Source: Paenibacillus aceti (GTDB taxonomy: Bacteria; Bacillota; Bacilli; Paenibacillales; Paenibacillaceae). Taken from it: a DNA stretch of 64,000 nucleotides. A program made the translations under genes and the position numbers. The stretch is from the NCBI RefSeq assembly GCF_003614185.1, contig NZ_KZ987724.1:3449056-3513055 (forward strand), written 5' to 3'. Of the stretch, positions 28,398 to 36,977 are shown one piece after another; position 1 is the stretch's first letter; each line of letters opens with the position of its first letter. The notes under the pieces are model-generated. The model saw only the letters and a list, made by a program, of their open reading frames with translations, did no database searches and was not told the origin of the DNA.

Positions 28398-28998
28398 GCT
28401 GAAGCACCTCTCTTTCTTGTTTTTTCATAGGTTCTCTGTATTCCGATAAAATAATCTCCTCGCGCTTGGCCAGCACACGCTTCAATTTGCGCAGCGCGCC
28501 ATATAAATGCGATTTGACAATACTGAGCGGTATATCCATTAACTCGGCGATTTCCTGTAATTTGAGATCGTGAAAGAAACGCATGCGAACAACCTCTTGC
28601 TGGATCTCAGGTAGCCGCTCCAGCGACTCCGCTACCAGTTGTGCCTGCTCCTGCTTCTCAAGCAACTCATCGGCGCTAGGAGCCGGATCCGCCTCCTCCG
28701 GCATTTCTAAGGCGGCTGTCTGCTCGGAACGGTAGGATGCCGTACGCCAATAATCCCGGCATAAATTCAGCGCTACCTTATATAGCCAGGGCCGAAGCTG
28801 CTCCAGCTCGCCATACCTCTGCAAATGCCGGATCAGGCGGATAAATGTCTCTTGCACAATATCCTCCGCCTTGGCCCGATCCCTAAGCTGCTGGGTCACA
28901 TAGCTGAGTAGCGGCCCGTGATAGCGCGTCACCAGTAGCTCGAATGCCCCCTGATCTCCCTCAGCCATTTGCTGAGCCAATTGTTGATCGGATATCAT
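28381..28998 (-). CDS. ECF-type RNA polymerase sigma factor (operon gene 4)
   Basis: 205 residues. Region 2: FELLVTRYHGPLLSYVTQQL, AEDIVQETFIRLIRHL and LRPWLYKVALNLCRDYWR. Region 4: LPEIQQEVVRMRFFHDLKLQ and IPLSIVKSHLYGALRKLK. These place it firmly in the ECF family that redirects RNA polymerase to stress genes. It lies in the middle of a six-gene operon, after two ABC genes and before a membrane protein and an ATPase, so it likely controls this operon and answers to a membrane signal. A C-terminal tail of ~25 residues follows region 4. AAGAGGGGGAAAG precedes the ATG. Confidence 0.92.
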   Translation of the reverse strand: MISDQQLAQQMAEGDQGAFELLVTRYHGPLLSYVTQQLRDRAKAEDIVQETFIRLIRHLQRYGELEQLRPWLYKVALNLCRDYWRTASYRSEQTAALEMPEEADPAPSADELLEKQEQAQLVAESLERLPEIQQEVVRMRFFHDLKLQEIAELMDIPLSIVKSHLYGALRKLKRVLAKREEIILSEYREPMKKQEREVLQHETLH

Positions 28999-29017
28999 TT
29001 CTTTCCCCCTCTTCTCC

Positions 29018-29740
29018 TTACTCTTCTTCCCTCCCGATCCATCGTTCCCTATAGCCGATCAGCCATAGAGCCAGACCTAGCAAGAGCACTGAAACGAGCA
29101 GCATCGTTACCCGATTCAGCGGGAAGGAAGCCTCTCTGGGCAGATAGGCCGTATACAGCGTGAACGATGCCAACAGCCTCCCCCCACTAATCGTATCTAA
29201 AATCCATATCGAAAAACCTGACAATAACCCTCCGTAGATGCTGCGAAACACGATGATCCCCACCAGCGTTAATGAGGCCAGTAACAGATAAGCCGGTAGA
29301 GCTTGCAATAGCAGCTCCAGTATGCCCCCTGAACGAAATACCGCCTCGCCGCCATTCCACGGATAGAATTTGGTTCGTATCATCCCATATTTATAAAGAT
29401 AAACCGACATCCAAATTAGACTAGCCAGCAGCGACAATAGTACAGCGCTCAACCATTTGCGCCAAGCAATAAGCCGCAAGGATACCGGGTAGGTCGCGAT
29501 GATCTCCATCCCTCCCCCGCCGATCTCATGCTGGAACATCATGGTGGTGAACATTATAACGAGCGGGAACATGCCCATTTCCGCATAATAACTTACGACT
29601 CGTGGTTTATCCGCTTGACCCGTAACGATGCTGATCAGGTAAAGCAGCAAAAGAAGGATGGCCAATATCGCTACTGGCTGCTTATGGAGCCTCCAGTCAA
29701 ATTGAAAGCCGCGGCAGAGACGCTCGAGCTCCGTTCTCAT
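29018..29740 (-). CDS. ABC-2-type membrane permease (operon gene 3)
   Basis: 240 residues with about six predicted helices (e.g. PVAILAILLLLLYLISIV, LSAVLLSLLASLIWMSVYLY, LLQALPAYLLLASLTLVGII, VTMLLVSVLLLGLALWLIGY). The start overlaps the upstream gene as ATGA and the stop is 19 bases before the sigma gene. It probably forms a transporter with the 718-residue membrane protein and the first-gene ATPase. No substrate can be inferred. Confidence 0.75.
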   Translation of the reverse strand: MRTELERLCRGFQFDWRLHKQPVAILAILLLLLYLISIVTGQADKPRVVSYYAEMGMFPLVIMFTTMMFQHEIGGGGMEIIATYPVSLRLIAWRKWLSAVLLSLLASLIWMSVYLYKYGMIRTKFYPWNGGEAVFRSGGILELLLQALPAYLLLASLTLVGIIVFRSIYGGLLSGFSIWILDTISGGRLLASFTLYTAYLPREASFPLNRVTMLLVSVLLLGLALWLIGYRERWIGREEE

Positions 29741-31893
29741 TCACCCATCACCTTCTCCCATTGCTCTTCCCAAGCCGCATAAGGGATCGGACGATTCTGT
29801 TCCGTTGCAAGAGCTTCCTGCTCGCCTACCCACGGAATCTCTAACCCCTGGACATAGAAGTGTTTTAGCAATATTTTGACCTGATCAATCTTACCTGCCT
29901 CCAAGGCTTGATCCACCTGGCTACGTATATACTCCCCTACTCGATTATTGTCTGGGGACCAATTATTCCTATATAACTCGGATAGCATGTATCCATAAGT
30001 GCCATCTTTGAGCAAGCCTTTCTCGTAGTAATAAACATACCATATGAGTGCTCTAAGCTGCAGACGTATGTCATCCTGGGCAGTCTCTATCAGATAATCG
30101 CCGCTCCTTGTTCCAAGCAGCATCTTATTCACTAAGATCCCGGCCATATAGTCCTGATCGATACTAATATAGTTCAGCATATATGCATGGTTCTCAACAT
30201 CATGATTGACATAGCTCTGATTCGGGATATAGAGCAGTTGCTCGACTCTCCGTGAGTCGATAGGCAACCAAGCGCCGAAATAGCTCTCCAGGTCATAGAT
30301 TTTCTGAACGACCTGTTCCGTCCATAGCTTGTTGTACGGAGTATACACTACACGAAGCGATGTTAAGGGTGCATTGTTACTAGCTTCTTGCTCCTCTAAT
30401 CCCCCACCGAACAAGGAAACGCCGTCCTGAACTTCTCCGGAATAAATCTGCTGATCGTCTTCACGGGATACTTCCTTCAAGCTCGTGTAGATCGTTTCCT
30501 CGAATCCACGGACGGTCAGCGTGAAATTTGATCTTGGGAAGCCTAAATATACAAATGTCGCTCCCAGCTCGATATTCTGACTATCCTTCAAGTAAATAGG
30601 CTGATCCCCCGGTAAAGGATACCAGGCGAGATAACCGGGCAGGAACACATTCTCATCCGTGACAAAAGCATAATATCTCCCCGTGCCGTGAAGGGACCGC
30701 GAATAATCCATCACCTTCCCTGAATAGCTCATCTCAACCGTGAGAGGTCCATTCACCACCTGAGGCAATTCAAGGTTCAGCTTCTCCCCTCGCCGATCCC
30801 ATGTCACTTCCTGCCCATTCACCTTGACCTGGCCGATCTGGAACATACGGTTCAGGGTAAAAGGCAGCTCTCCCTTGCCGCTTAAATCATCCGCTGGAAT
30901 TTCCATCGTCACTTTAGCTTGTAGGGTACCATCCTTAAGCTTCTGCAGATGAACATCATAACTCTTAATTTTGTATATTTCCTGCCTTCGAGGGTAGGTA
31001 ATATCTTCTAACTTATAGATTGAGGGGTCGGCCAATCTTTCATTATCCGCCGCATAGCGTTCTTGCCAGATCATCACATAGGGGATGAATGTCGCGACCG
31101 CCAACAGCACCGAGCCAATGGCCAGCGTCCATGTACGCCGATGGTGCTTGCTTGGACGTGATTGCTGCAGGATCATCACTCCGATCACGAGCAGCATAAG
31201 TGCAAAGGCCAGGACGAATCGCTGTGAAACTTGCAGTTCATTCTCGATCAGAGAAAGGCCCCATGTATCTGTATAATAACCACTGCTCACGAACAGTTGG
31301 CTCAGATGGAAAGTGCGCAGCATATCCAGGCGGTACCGATCCAGAATGAAGATTTCCATGAAAAAGGTCCCGAACATCCAGGCACAGAAGCCGATTAAAT
31401 AGACGATCCGGTTCGGAATACAAATTGCCAGCAGCATGGCCAGCGCTAAGGTTACCGCATAAGACACCTCAAACGCGGTCGTAAAGAACAGCATATATTT
31501 GATACTAATGCCTACCGTGACATACTGGATGGAGAACCAGAAATAGATACCGCTGGCCAGAGCCGTAAAGCTCGTGAAGTAGAGCAGTCCAGCTGCATAT
31601 TTCGCTGAGATGATCATCCCGTAGGAGACCGGCAGCCCCGCGCTCCACTCATAGGAAGGACGCCTGATATCCCTGCGGATCGTCAGAATGCCCAGCAGCA
31701 TCACAATACCCAGGCTCATCGTATGAAGCAGTGAATAGAAACTGTAGGAATCAGCGAATATATTCCCCTCCGGCTTGATGCTGCTGATACTCCACAATAG
31801 CAGGGCACCGAACACAAAAGGCAGGGCAAGCATAGAGAGCCGGTGCACAATCATCCCGAGTTCAAAACGGAATTGGCGAAGCCATTTATACAT
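29737..31893 (-). CDS. Large ABC-2-like membrane protein with C-terminal M1-peptidase-like region (operon gene 2)
   Basis: About 718 residues. The first ~260 hold about six membrane helices (LSMLALPFVFGALLLWSISS, MSLGIVMLLGILTIRR, RIVYLIGFCAWMFGTFF). The remaining ~450 form a soluble extracytoplasmic part with beta-rich segments and a C-terminal helical region that resembles the gluzincin/M1 architecture, but no HEXXH zinc motif is present, so catalysis is unlikely. ATG 31891-31893 is chosen because GGAAAGGGGC precedes it; it overlaps the ATPase stop by eight bases. Likely an ABC permease with an extracellular sensing or binding part. Confidence 0.7.
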   Translation of the reverse strand: MYKWLRQFRFELGMIVHRLSMLALPFVFGALLLWSISSIKPEGNIFADSYSFYSLLHTMSLGIVMLLGILTIRRDIRRPSYEWSAGLPVSYGMIISAKYAAGLLYFTSFTALASGIYFWFSIQYVTVGISIKYMLFFTTAFEVSYAVTLALAMLLAICIPNRIVYLIGFCAWMFGTFFMEIFILDRYRLDMLRTFHLSQLFVSSGYYTDTWGLSLIENELQVSQRFVLAFALMLLVIGVMILQQSRPSKHHRRTWTLAIGSVLLAVATFIPYVMIWQERYAADNERLADPSIYKLEDITYPRRQEIYKIKSYDVHLQKLKDGTLQAKVTMEIPADDLSGKGELPFTLNRMFQIGQVKVNGQEVTWDRRGEKLNLELPQVVNGPLTVEMSYSGKVMDYSRSLHGTGRYYAFVTDENVFLPGYLAWYPLPGDQPIYLKDSQNIELGATFVYLGFPRSNFTLTVRGFEETIYTSLKEVSREDDQQIYSGEVQDGVSLFGGGLEEQEASNNAPLTSLRVVYTPYNKLWTEQVVQKIYDLESYFGAWLPIDSRRVEQLLYIPNQSYVNHDVENHAYMLNYISIDQDYMAGILVNKMLLGTRSGDYLIETAQDDIRLQLRALIWYVYYYEKGLLKDGTYGYMLSELYRNNWSPDNNRVGEYIRSQVDQALEAGKIDQVKILLKHFYVQGLEIPWVGEQEALATEQNRPIPYAAWEEQWEKVMGE

Positions 31894-32839
31894 GAATCGC
31901 TGCCCCTTTCCGCTCCGACATACCGTCGCCAAGCAAAGCTAAATAGCCATCCTCCAACGTCGGGTTAACCCGCCTCATCCTTGAATTCACCGGGGCCTCA
32001 GCAATGATCTTGCACAGCATCCCTTCCTCTGTACGACGAGTTGAGACGATGGACAGCGGGTCTAGCTGACCATACTCCTGCTCGGTTAAGATGCCTTCCC
32101 ACACTCTTCCTTGTCCCCAGGCCTGCAATTCAGCGAGTTCCCCCGACATGCGCACTCTGCCCTGGTCGAGCACGGCGATCTGGCGGCAATTGCTCTCAAT
32201 ATCGGCTACGATATGTGTCGATAGCAGGACAACTCGCCCCAGGCTGAAGCGGGTAAGCAGATTACGAAAGCGTACCCGCTCCTCTGGATCAAGCCCTGCC
32301 GTCGGCTCATCAACAATAAGCACCTGCGGTGAACCGAGCAACGCTTGGGCGATGCCGAGCCGACGCTTCATTCCGCCAGAATAAGTGCGGATCTTCTTTG
32401 TCGCTTTATCCTGCAGATTCACTTGCTCAAGCAGTTTGGCAACTTCCTGAGTTCGCTGCCTTTTGCTGCTGATCCCCTTCATCACCCCAACATAGTCCAG
32501 AAATTCCGCTCCGGTAAGCTGAGGATAAACCTGAAACTGCTGGGGTAAATAACCGATGATCTTGCGCACATCCTCCGCTTTATGCAGCGGAATCCCGTTA
32601 ATATACGCTTCACCAGAGGTAGGCTTGGCCAAGGTAGCCAAAATCCGCATCAGGGTTGATTTTCCGGCACCATTGGGGCCCAGCAGACCAACCATCCCTT
32701 CTGAAAGGGTCAAGTTCACATCATGCAGCGCCCAATTACCACGGTGATCCGCTTCTGTAAGTCGATCTCTTTTATTCTGATCGCGCGATGCCTTCCAGCT
32801 TCCGCCATATTTTTTGGATAATTGGTTGATTTCTATCAT
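31886..32839 (-). CDS. ABC transporter ATP-binding protein (operon gene 1)
   Basis: 317 residues. ABC domain: Walker A GPNGAGKST, Q-loop GYLPQQFQVYPQL, signature YSGGMKRRLGIAQALL, Walker B VLIVDEPTAGLDPEE, H-loop LLSTHI. An unusual ~20-residue charged insertion (WKASRDQNKRDRLTEADHRG) separates the first beta strand from the second. It is the first gene of the six-gene ECF sigma operon. The 330-base upstream gap contains one repeat half-unit and a deoC terminator but no clear promoter. Confidence 0.9.
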   Translation of the reverse strand: MIEINQLSKKYGGSWKASRDQNKRDRLTEADHRGNWALHDVNLTLSEGMVGLLGPNGAGKSTLMRILATLAKPTSGEAYINGIPLHKAEDVRKIIGYLPQQFQVYPQLTGAEFLDYVGVMKGISSKRQRTQEVAKLLEQVNLQDKATKKIRTYSGGMKRRLGIAQALLGSPQVLIVDEPTAGLDPEERVRFRNLLTRFSLGRVVLLSTHIVADIESNCRQIAVLDQGRVRMSGELAELQAWGQGRVWEGILTEQEYGQLDPLSIVSTRRTEEGMLCKIIAEAPVNSRMRRVNPTLEDGYLALLGDGMSERKGAAIHV

Positions 32840-33025
32840 CGATTCATCCTCATTTCTTACGTTTTTGGACAGACCCGCGCGGTGTATCCATCGTATCTGT
32901 ACCTGTAACGTAAATATGCTCCAAAAGGTTGGAGTCTGAGTCTCCCAATATTGCTCTATTGTTGCCGACAGACGATGCTCGATGGGGTTGGTGGGCTGAT
33001 TTAAGCCCCGGAGATTAAAAAGCCC

Positions 33026-33069
33026 GCAGATTTCGCGGAAATAACGATATGGAGTTTCGTTAGAGCTCG
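33026..33069. repeat. Solitary half-unit of repeat family B
   Basis: The segment ending GATATGGAGTTTCGTTAGAG matches 19066-19109 at about 40 of 44 positions, including the flanking GATTTC and GAGCTCG. It is a single inverted-type unit without partners. Confidence 0.75.
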
Positions 33070-33078
33070 ATATCTACG

Positions 33079-33102
33079 AAAAAAACCTGCAAGAGCTGCA
33101 GG
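33079..33102 (-). terminator. deoC terminator
   Basis: On the minus strand CCTGCA-GCTCT-TGCAGG followed by seven T. Confidence 0.9.
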
Positions 33103-33168
33103 CTTTAAGGGTTGTATCTATTTTGTACTTTGATCAAACGGTTCGGGGCAAGACGGTTCCCTTAAGCT

Positions 33169-33840
33169 TCAGTAGCTTCCTTCACTGCGCTCCCCTTGCG
33201 CGATCAAGACGCCAGCGCTCGTCCCGAGACGGGTAGCACCAGCTGCGATCATAGCTTCAGCATCAGCCAGCGATCTTACGCCGCCGGAGGCCTTGACGCC
33301 GATTCCCGGACCGACGGTCCGCGCCATAAGCGCCACGTCCTCTACAGTAGCCCCTCCCGTGGAGAAGCCGGTCGAGGTCTTCACGAAATCAACCCCAGCC
33401 GATAGCGCCAATCGGCAGGCCTGAACAATTTCCTCCGGGGTCAGCAGGCAGGTCTCGAGAATCGCCTTCACGAGCGCTTTGCCTTCAGCTGCCTCAACCA
33501 CGCCGATCATATCACGGACTACCAAATCATGATCTCCACCTTTAAGCGCGCCGATATTTATAACCATATCGACCTCATTCGCGCCTTCAAGAATCGCATG
33601 GGACGCTTCGAAGGCTTTAACTTCCGGCTCGGACGCTCCCAGCGGAAAACCGATTACCGTACAGACCTTGATCTGTGGCGAATCCTTAAGCCGCTCGGCA
33701 GCCGTCCTCACCCATACCGGGTTCACGCATACCGAAGCGAAGCCGTATTGTCTGGCCTCATCCGACAGCTTGAGGATATCCTCCTGACGCGCATCCGGCT
33801 TGAGTAAAGTATGATCGATTCTGGAGATAATGGACTTCAT
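33169..33840 (-). CDS. deoC: Deoxyribose-phosphate aldolase
   Basis: About 223 residues, cytosolic class I aldolase that splits deoxyribose 5-phosphate into glyceraldehyde 3-phosphate and acetaldehyde, the last step of deoxynucleoside use. Seen: [54 protein letters not shown] (Schiff-base Lys region), [20 protein letters not shown]. Start: ATG 33838-33840 has GGGGG about ten bases upstream; the ATG at 33849 is too close to that site. It fits the nucleoside scavenging genes at the left of the window. Confidence 0.93.
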   Translation of the reverse strand: MKSIISRIDHTLLKPDARQEDILKLSDEARQYGFASVCVNPVWVRTAAERLKDSPQIKVCTVIGFPLGASEPEVKAFEASHAILEGANEVDMVINIGALKGGDHDLVVRDMIGVVEAAEGKALVKAILETCLLTPEEIVQACRLALSAGVDFVKTSTGFSTGGATVEDVALMARTVGPGIGVKASGGVRSLADAEAMIAAGATRLGTSAGVLIAQGERSEGSY

Positions 33841-34022
33841 TCCCGACATTCCCCCGTTTTTTCGCGAAGCATCCTTCCCTTTTCCCCCGAATCTGTCGGG
33901 TCAGGAAGGACACTCTCATGCAATAATTGTTCCTGTTATCATACCAAGACCGCCAATCTGTTGCATAGTATATTCTTCATCTAGCGACCAGGAAAATGAT
34001 TCCATGAGATCCGTGGCCGTTC

Positions 34023-34604
34023 TTAGTACAAACTCTCGATCGGTACGCCTTCCGGCAGCTTGAACGGATTCTCACTATTAATATGATCGTAAAACATAAT
34101 TCCGTTCAGATGATCCATTTCATGCTGAATCACGATCGCGTCGAAGCCTTTGAAGCGCAGCTTAAGCTCCTTGCCCTCGCTGTTATAGGCTTTGACGGTT
34201 ACTTTCTCATATCTCGGTACAAAGCCTTGGATCGCCCGGTCCACCGACAGGCAACCTTCGCTCTCCGGCAGATAGGTCATCGATACGGAAGTGCTCACAA
34301 TCTTAGGATTGAAGAGCGCGATCTCCCGGTCATTGCCGTCATTATCGGTAAGCAGCGCCGCAAACATCCGTTTGTTCAGACCGATCTGATTCGCCGATAA
34401 TCCAACCCCCGCCCGCAGCTTATATTTCTTCGATAGCTCCGGGTCCTGGCTGTTCTTCAGGAACAGCATCATGGAAGCCATCTCTTCACGATCCTCCTCC
34501 GTCGGCGGAATGCTGACTGGCTCGGTTACCGTCCGAAGGATTGGCGCTCCCTCACGCACGATGTCATCCATCATAATAATGTAGTCGCTTGTAAATTTAC
34601 TCAT
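34023..34604 (-). CDS. def: Peptide deformylase (type II)
   Basis: 193 residues, removes the formyl group from new N-termini. All three metal motifs are visible: GVGLSANQIG, EGCLS (Cys ligand) and QHEMDHLNG (two His and the catalytic Glu). The insertion between motifs 1 and 2 marks the Gram-positive type II class. GGAGG lies 13 bases before the ATG, a slightly long spacing. No translation-start partner gene (fmt) is adjacent. Confidence 0.95.
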   Translation of the reverse strand: MSKFTSDYIIMMDDIVREGAPILRTVTEPVSIPPTEEDREEMASMMLFLKNSQDPELSKKYKLRAGVGLSANQIGLNKRMFAALLTDNDGNDREIALFNPKIVSTSVSMTYLPESEGCLSVDRAIQGFVPRYEKVTVKAYNSEGKELKLRFKGFDAIVIQHEMDHLNGIMFYDHINSENPFKLPEGVPIESLY

Positions 34605-34644
34605 AGTCTATCTTTGTCCTCCCTGCTTCTTGTAACAGAACTGA

Positions 34645-34667
34645 AAAGGCACCCTGAAGGTGCCTTT
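34645..34667 (-). terminator. Terminator downstream of the yqkE-like gene
   Basis: AAAGGCACC / GGTGCCTTT 9-bp stem with 5-base loop between the yqkE-like gene and def; modest T content. Confidence 0.65.
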
Positions 34668-34776
34668 CATAATGAAAGACCATTTCGCAACAGTTGCTCT
34701 AATTGTCACTACTTCATAAGTATGGTCCATGTTTATTTTTTATTTATGCAAGTTCAAAAAGTTTGGTACCTCTATT

Positions 34777-35037
34777 TTATTTGTATTTCTGCCAATCCAT
34801 GTTGCTCTTATTAAGTAGATATTCAAAATCATTCTCCAATTTCTTACGTTCAGCCCGCTTCGTTTCCTCGGCCTGAATCCGCTCCTCTTCCTTGCGCTGC
34901 TCCTCTACACGCTTCAGCTCGGTGGCTTGTGCCTTCAATTTGGAGAGCGTCTCCTCATTCAGGAGATCCTTCAGCGTAGCCGGTTTATCCTGTGCACTGG
35001 CGGCTGGACGCGGCTGTGCCTTTCTCTTCGCCATCAT
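34777..35037 (-). CDS. YqkE-like (DUF3886) small charged coiled-coil protein
   Basis: 86 residues. Basic N-terminus (MMAKRKAQPRP), conserved ATLKDLLNEETLSKLKAQA, a highly charged helix (EEQRKEEERIQAEETKRAER) and the terminal LENDFEYLLNKSNMDWQKYK. This matches the YqkE/DUF3886 family of Bacillales; function unknown, probably cytosolic and coiled coil. GAGGTGATCA precedes two adjacent ATG codons; either may start. Confidence 0.85.
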   Translation of the reverse strand: MMAKRKAQPRPAASAQDKPATLKDLLNEETLSKLKAQATELKRVEEQRKEEERIQAEETKRAERKKLENDFEYLLNKSNMDWQKYK

Positions 35038-35085
35038 TGATCACCTCTGTTTCAAGCCTACGGTAGCATATAGTCAAAAACAAAG

Positions 35086-35655
35086 TCAACTTCGATTTGC
35101 CTCTAGCCCGGCAAATAATAAATCAAGATTGTATTCGAAGCTGTCCCTGACCTCCAAGGGAATGCCAAACCCCGACATCCGCTCCAGAGATATGAAGCCA
35201 TGAATTAGGCTTCTAAGTCCCCTCACGGCATGAATCCCCTGGGGCTCCGGCAGCTGAAAAGGCTCTAGCATATCGAGACATAGCTGAACGAGCTGCTCGC
35301 TGGGCTGCTTAATCTCCTCCTCCTGCAGCGCGGTCAGGCTCTGGACCGTCTCGTATAAGCCCGGGTGTTCTCTGGCAAAGCTCATGTATCGGTGCGAAAA
35401 AGCCCGCACGGCCTCCTTACCGCATAAGCCTTGCACCGCCTCACCGAGCTGCTCATTCAGATTGCGCAGGGTGTAGGCAGCTACCATCGCCCGTAATTCC
35501 TCCAGGCTGCCAATATGATTGTATAGCGATGGCGGCTTAATTCCTAACGCCTTGGATACGGCGGCGATGGTTACCGCTTCCCCGCCTTCGGTGTCGGCGA
35601 CCTGCACCGCCGCCATAAGCACTGCTTCCCGGGTGATTCTAGCTCTGCGCGCCAT
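35086..35655 (-). CDS. TetR-family transcriptional repressor (WHG-type C-domain)
   Basis: 189 residues. N-terminal HTH: REAVLMAAVQVADTEGGEAV and ALGIKPPSLYNHIGSLEELR, as in the TetR/AcrR group with a WHG ligand domain (GLRSLIHGFISLE). It ends an apparent two-gene operon with the MBL hydrolase (one base between the genes) and likely represses it through the twin ACTAAT operators at 36420-36459. Ligand unknown. Confidence 0.9.
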   Translation of the reverse strand: MARRARITREAVLMAAVQVADTEGGEAVTIAAVSKALGIKPPSLYNHIGSLEELRAMVAAYTLRNLNEQLGEAVQGLCGKEAVRAFSHRYMSFAREHPGLYETVQSLTALQEEEIKQPSEQLVQLCLDMLEPFQLPEPQGIHAVRGLRSLIHGFISLERMSGFGIPLEVRDSFEYNLDLLFAGLEANRS

Positions 35656-35656
35656 G

Positions 35657-36397
35657 CTACATCTGCTCCTTCGTGGCTGAGCGGGACGAGCGGGACAGGG
35701 ACCGCTCAGCCTCTGTAATAGCCCGCGCGATCAACTGCGCGGGGTGCACTGCCATCCGGCCATGTCCGACCGCCAGCAGCGCTGGCTTCAAGCTGGCCAC
35801 CTTGCGCGCGCTGGCGAGCGCGCTCTCCTTATGCCAGGTCGCCATGGCCGGGAAAGGGAACAGCGGTACCAACGTACCGCTGACTGCAATGCCGCCGCGC
35901 GCTTGAAAAGCGTCGCCGGCGATCAGGGCCCCGCTGCGGGTGTCCAGCAGCGAGATCGAGCCCGGTGTGTGCCCGGGCGTGGAGACGACCTGCAACGAAC
36001 CGATGCGGTCGCCCTCCGCCAGCAGCACATCCGGCACGGTCTTGATCCGCTTCGGCACGCTGCCGCGGATCTTGAACGGCGGCTCCCCGGACTCCAGCGA
36101 AGTGTCCCCGCGCAGCAGCTTCGCATCCCGGACAGAGATGCTCAACTTAACCTCCGGGTACATCTCCTTCAATCCGTCCAGGGCCCCTACATGATCACCA
36201 TGCGCATGAGTCAGCACAATATTCGCAAGCGGTTTGCCAAGCTGGCTCACCGTCTTGCTGATCCCCTTCACGCTATAAGGCAATGCCGCATCAATCAGCG
36301 TGAGGCTCTCTTCCTCTTCGACCAAATAACAGTTCACCGGAAATATCCGCGGCATGAACGATAATTGCAGCAAATGATCCTGACGGGTAATCCTCAT
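35657..36397 (-). CDS. MBL-fold metallo-hydrolase
   Basis: 246 residues with the metallo-beta-lactamase fold: zinc motif LTHAHGDHVGALDGL, then STPGHTPGSISLLD and AGDAFQ, and a late His in AVGHGRMAV. Members hydrolyse thioesters, lactones or similar. The ATG at 36395-36397 follows GGGGAGGTTGCTATCT; an extension to 36430 reaches into the operator and is rejected. Controlled with the downstream TetR gene. Confidence 0.9.
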   Translation of the reverse strand: MRITRQDHLLQLSFMPRIFPVNCYLVEEEESLTLIDAALPYSVKGISKTVSQLGKPLANIVLTHAHGDHVGALDGLKEMYPEVKLSISVRDAKLLRGDTSLESGEPPFKIRGSVPKRIKTVPDVLLAEGDRIGSLQVVSTPGHTPGSISLLDTRSGALIAGDAFQARGGIAVSGTLVPLFPFPAMATWHKESALASARKVASLKPALLAVGHGRMAVHPAQLIARAITEAERSLSRSSRSATKEQM

Positions 36398-36419
36398 AGA
36401 TAGCAACCTCCCCAAAGTA

Positions 36420-36466
36420 ACTAATACCATTAGTCATAATATAAACTAATATCATTAGTTTAGCAA
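36420..36466 (-). promoter_or_regulatory. TetR-controlled promoter with two palindromic operators
   Basis: On the minus strand: -35 TTGCTA (36461-36466), a 17-base spacer made almost wholly of ACTAATGATATTAGT (36445-36459), -10 TATATT (36438-36443), then ACTAATGGTATTAGT (36420-36434). The two near-identical palindromes are 25 bases apart. Confidence 0.85.
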
Positions 36467-36568
36467 GGGTTATTTTCCTGGTTACCAATATTTTAAATTT
36501 ACGGATCTTTTGTTCCCATTTTTCACTCGTATGGTATAATTATTCGTCAGAACAATGGAAGGCAGATG

Positions 36569-36880
36569 ATGAACGACATGGCTTTTGGCATACGCCGAGA
36601 AGAATTGAATGCTTGGAAGAAAGCCGTCTCCCAGGGCGAAATCGCCTATCTTACACACTACTGGCTCGACCGTAGATTTCCGGGGATTACCACGGTGACT
36701 AAGGTGGGCTGTGACGATCTGGACAAGCTCGCCGCCTGGTGTGTAGAGCATGAACTCGATCCTGAATATATCCATAACCGCTCCCCATTCCCCCATTTTG
36801 ACCTGATCGGTCCGAAGCAGCGGGAAATTCTGGAGGAGCAGCAGCTATGGGATCAGATTAGACGATTTAAATTAATTTAA
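36569..36880 (+). CDS. YneQ-like conserved small protein
   Basis: About 103 residues. Conserved pattern: AFGIRREELNAWKKAVSQGE, then IAYLTHYWLDRRFPGITTVT, KVGCDDLDKLAAWC, PHFDLIGPKQREIL. This strongly resembles B. subtilis YneQ, a cytosolic protein of unknown function. The second ATG (36569) is preferred because GGAAGG is six bases before it; the first ATG (36566) is also possible. Single gene, no recognised partner. Confidence 0.8.
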   Translation: MNDMAFGIRREELNAWKKAVSQGEIAYLTHYWLDRRFPGITTVTKVGCDDLDKLAAWCVEHELDPEYIHNRSPFPHFDLIGPKQREILEEQQLWDQIRRFKLI

Positions 36881-36977
36881 TTTTTCCCTTTTCATATATT
36901 TCTAAATGCCTTATTCTTTAAGCTGTATACCTATCCATAGAAAGAGAAAGAGAAAACCATATTTGGAGGAAAACCCG

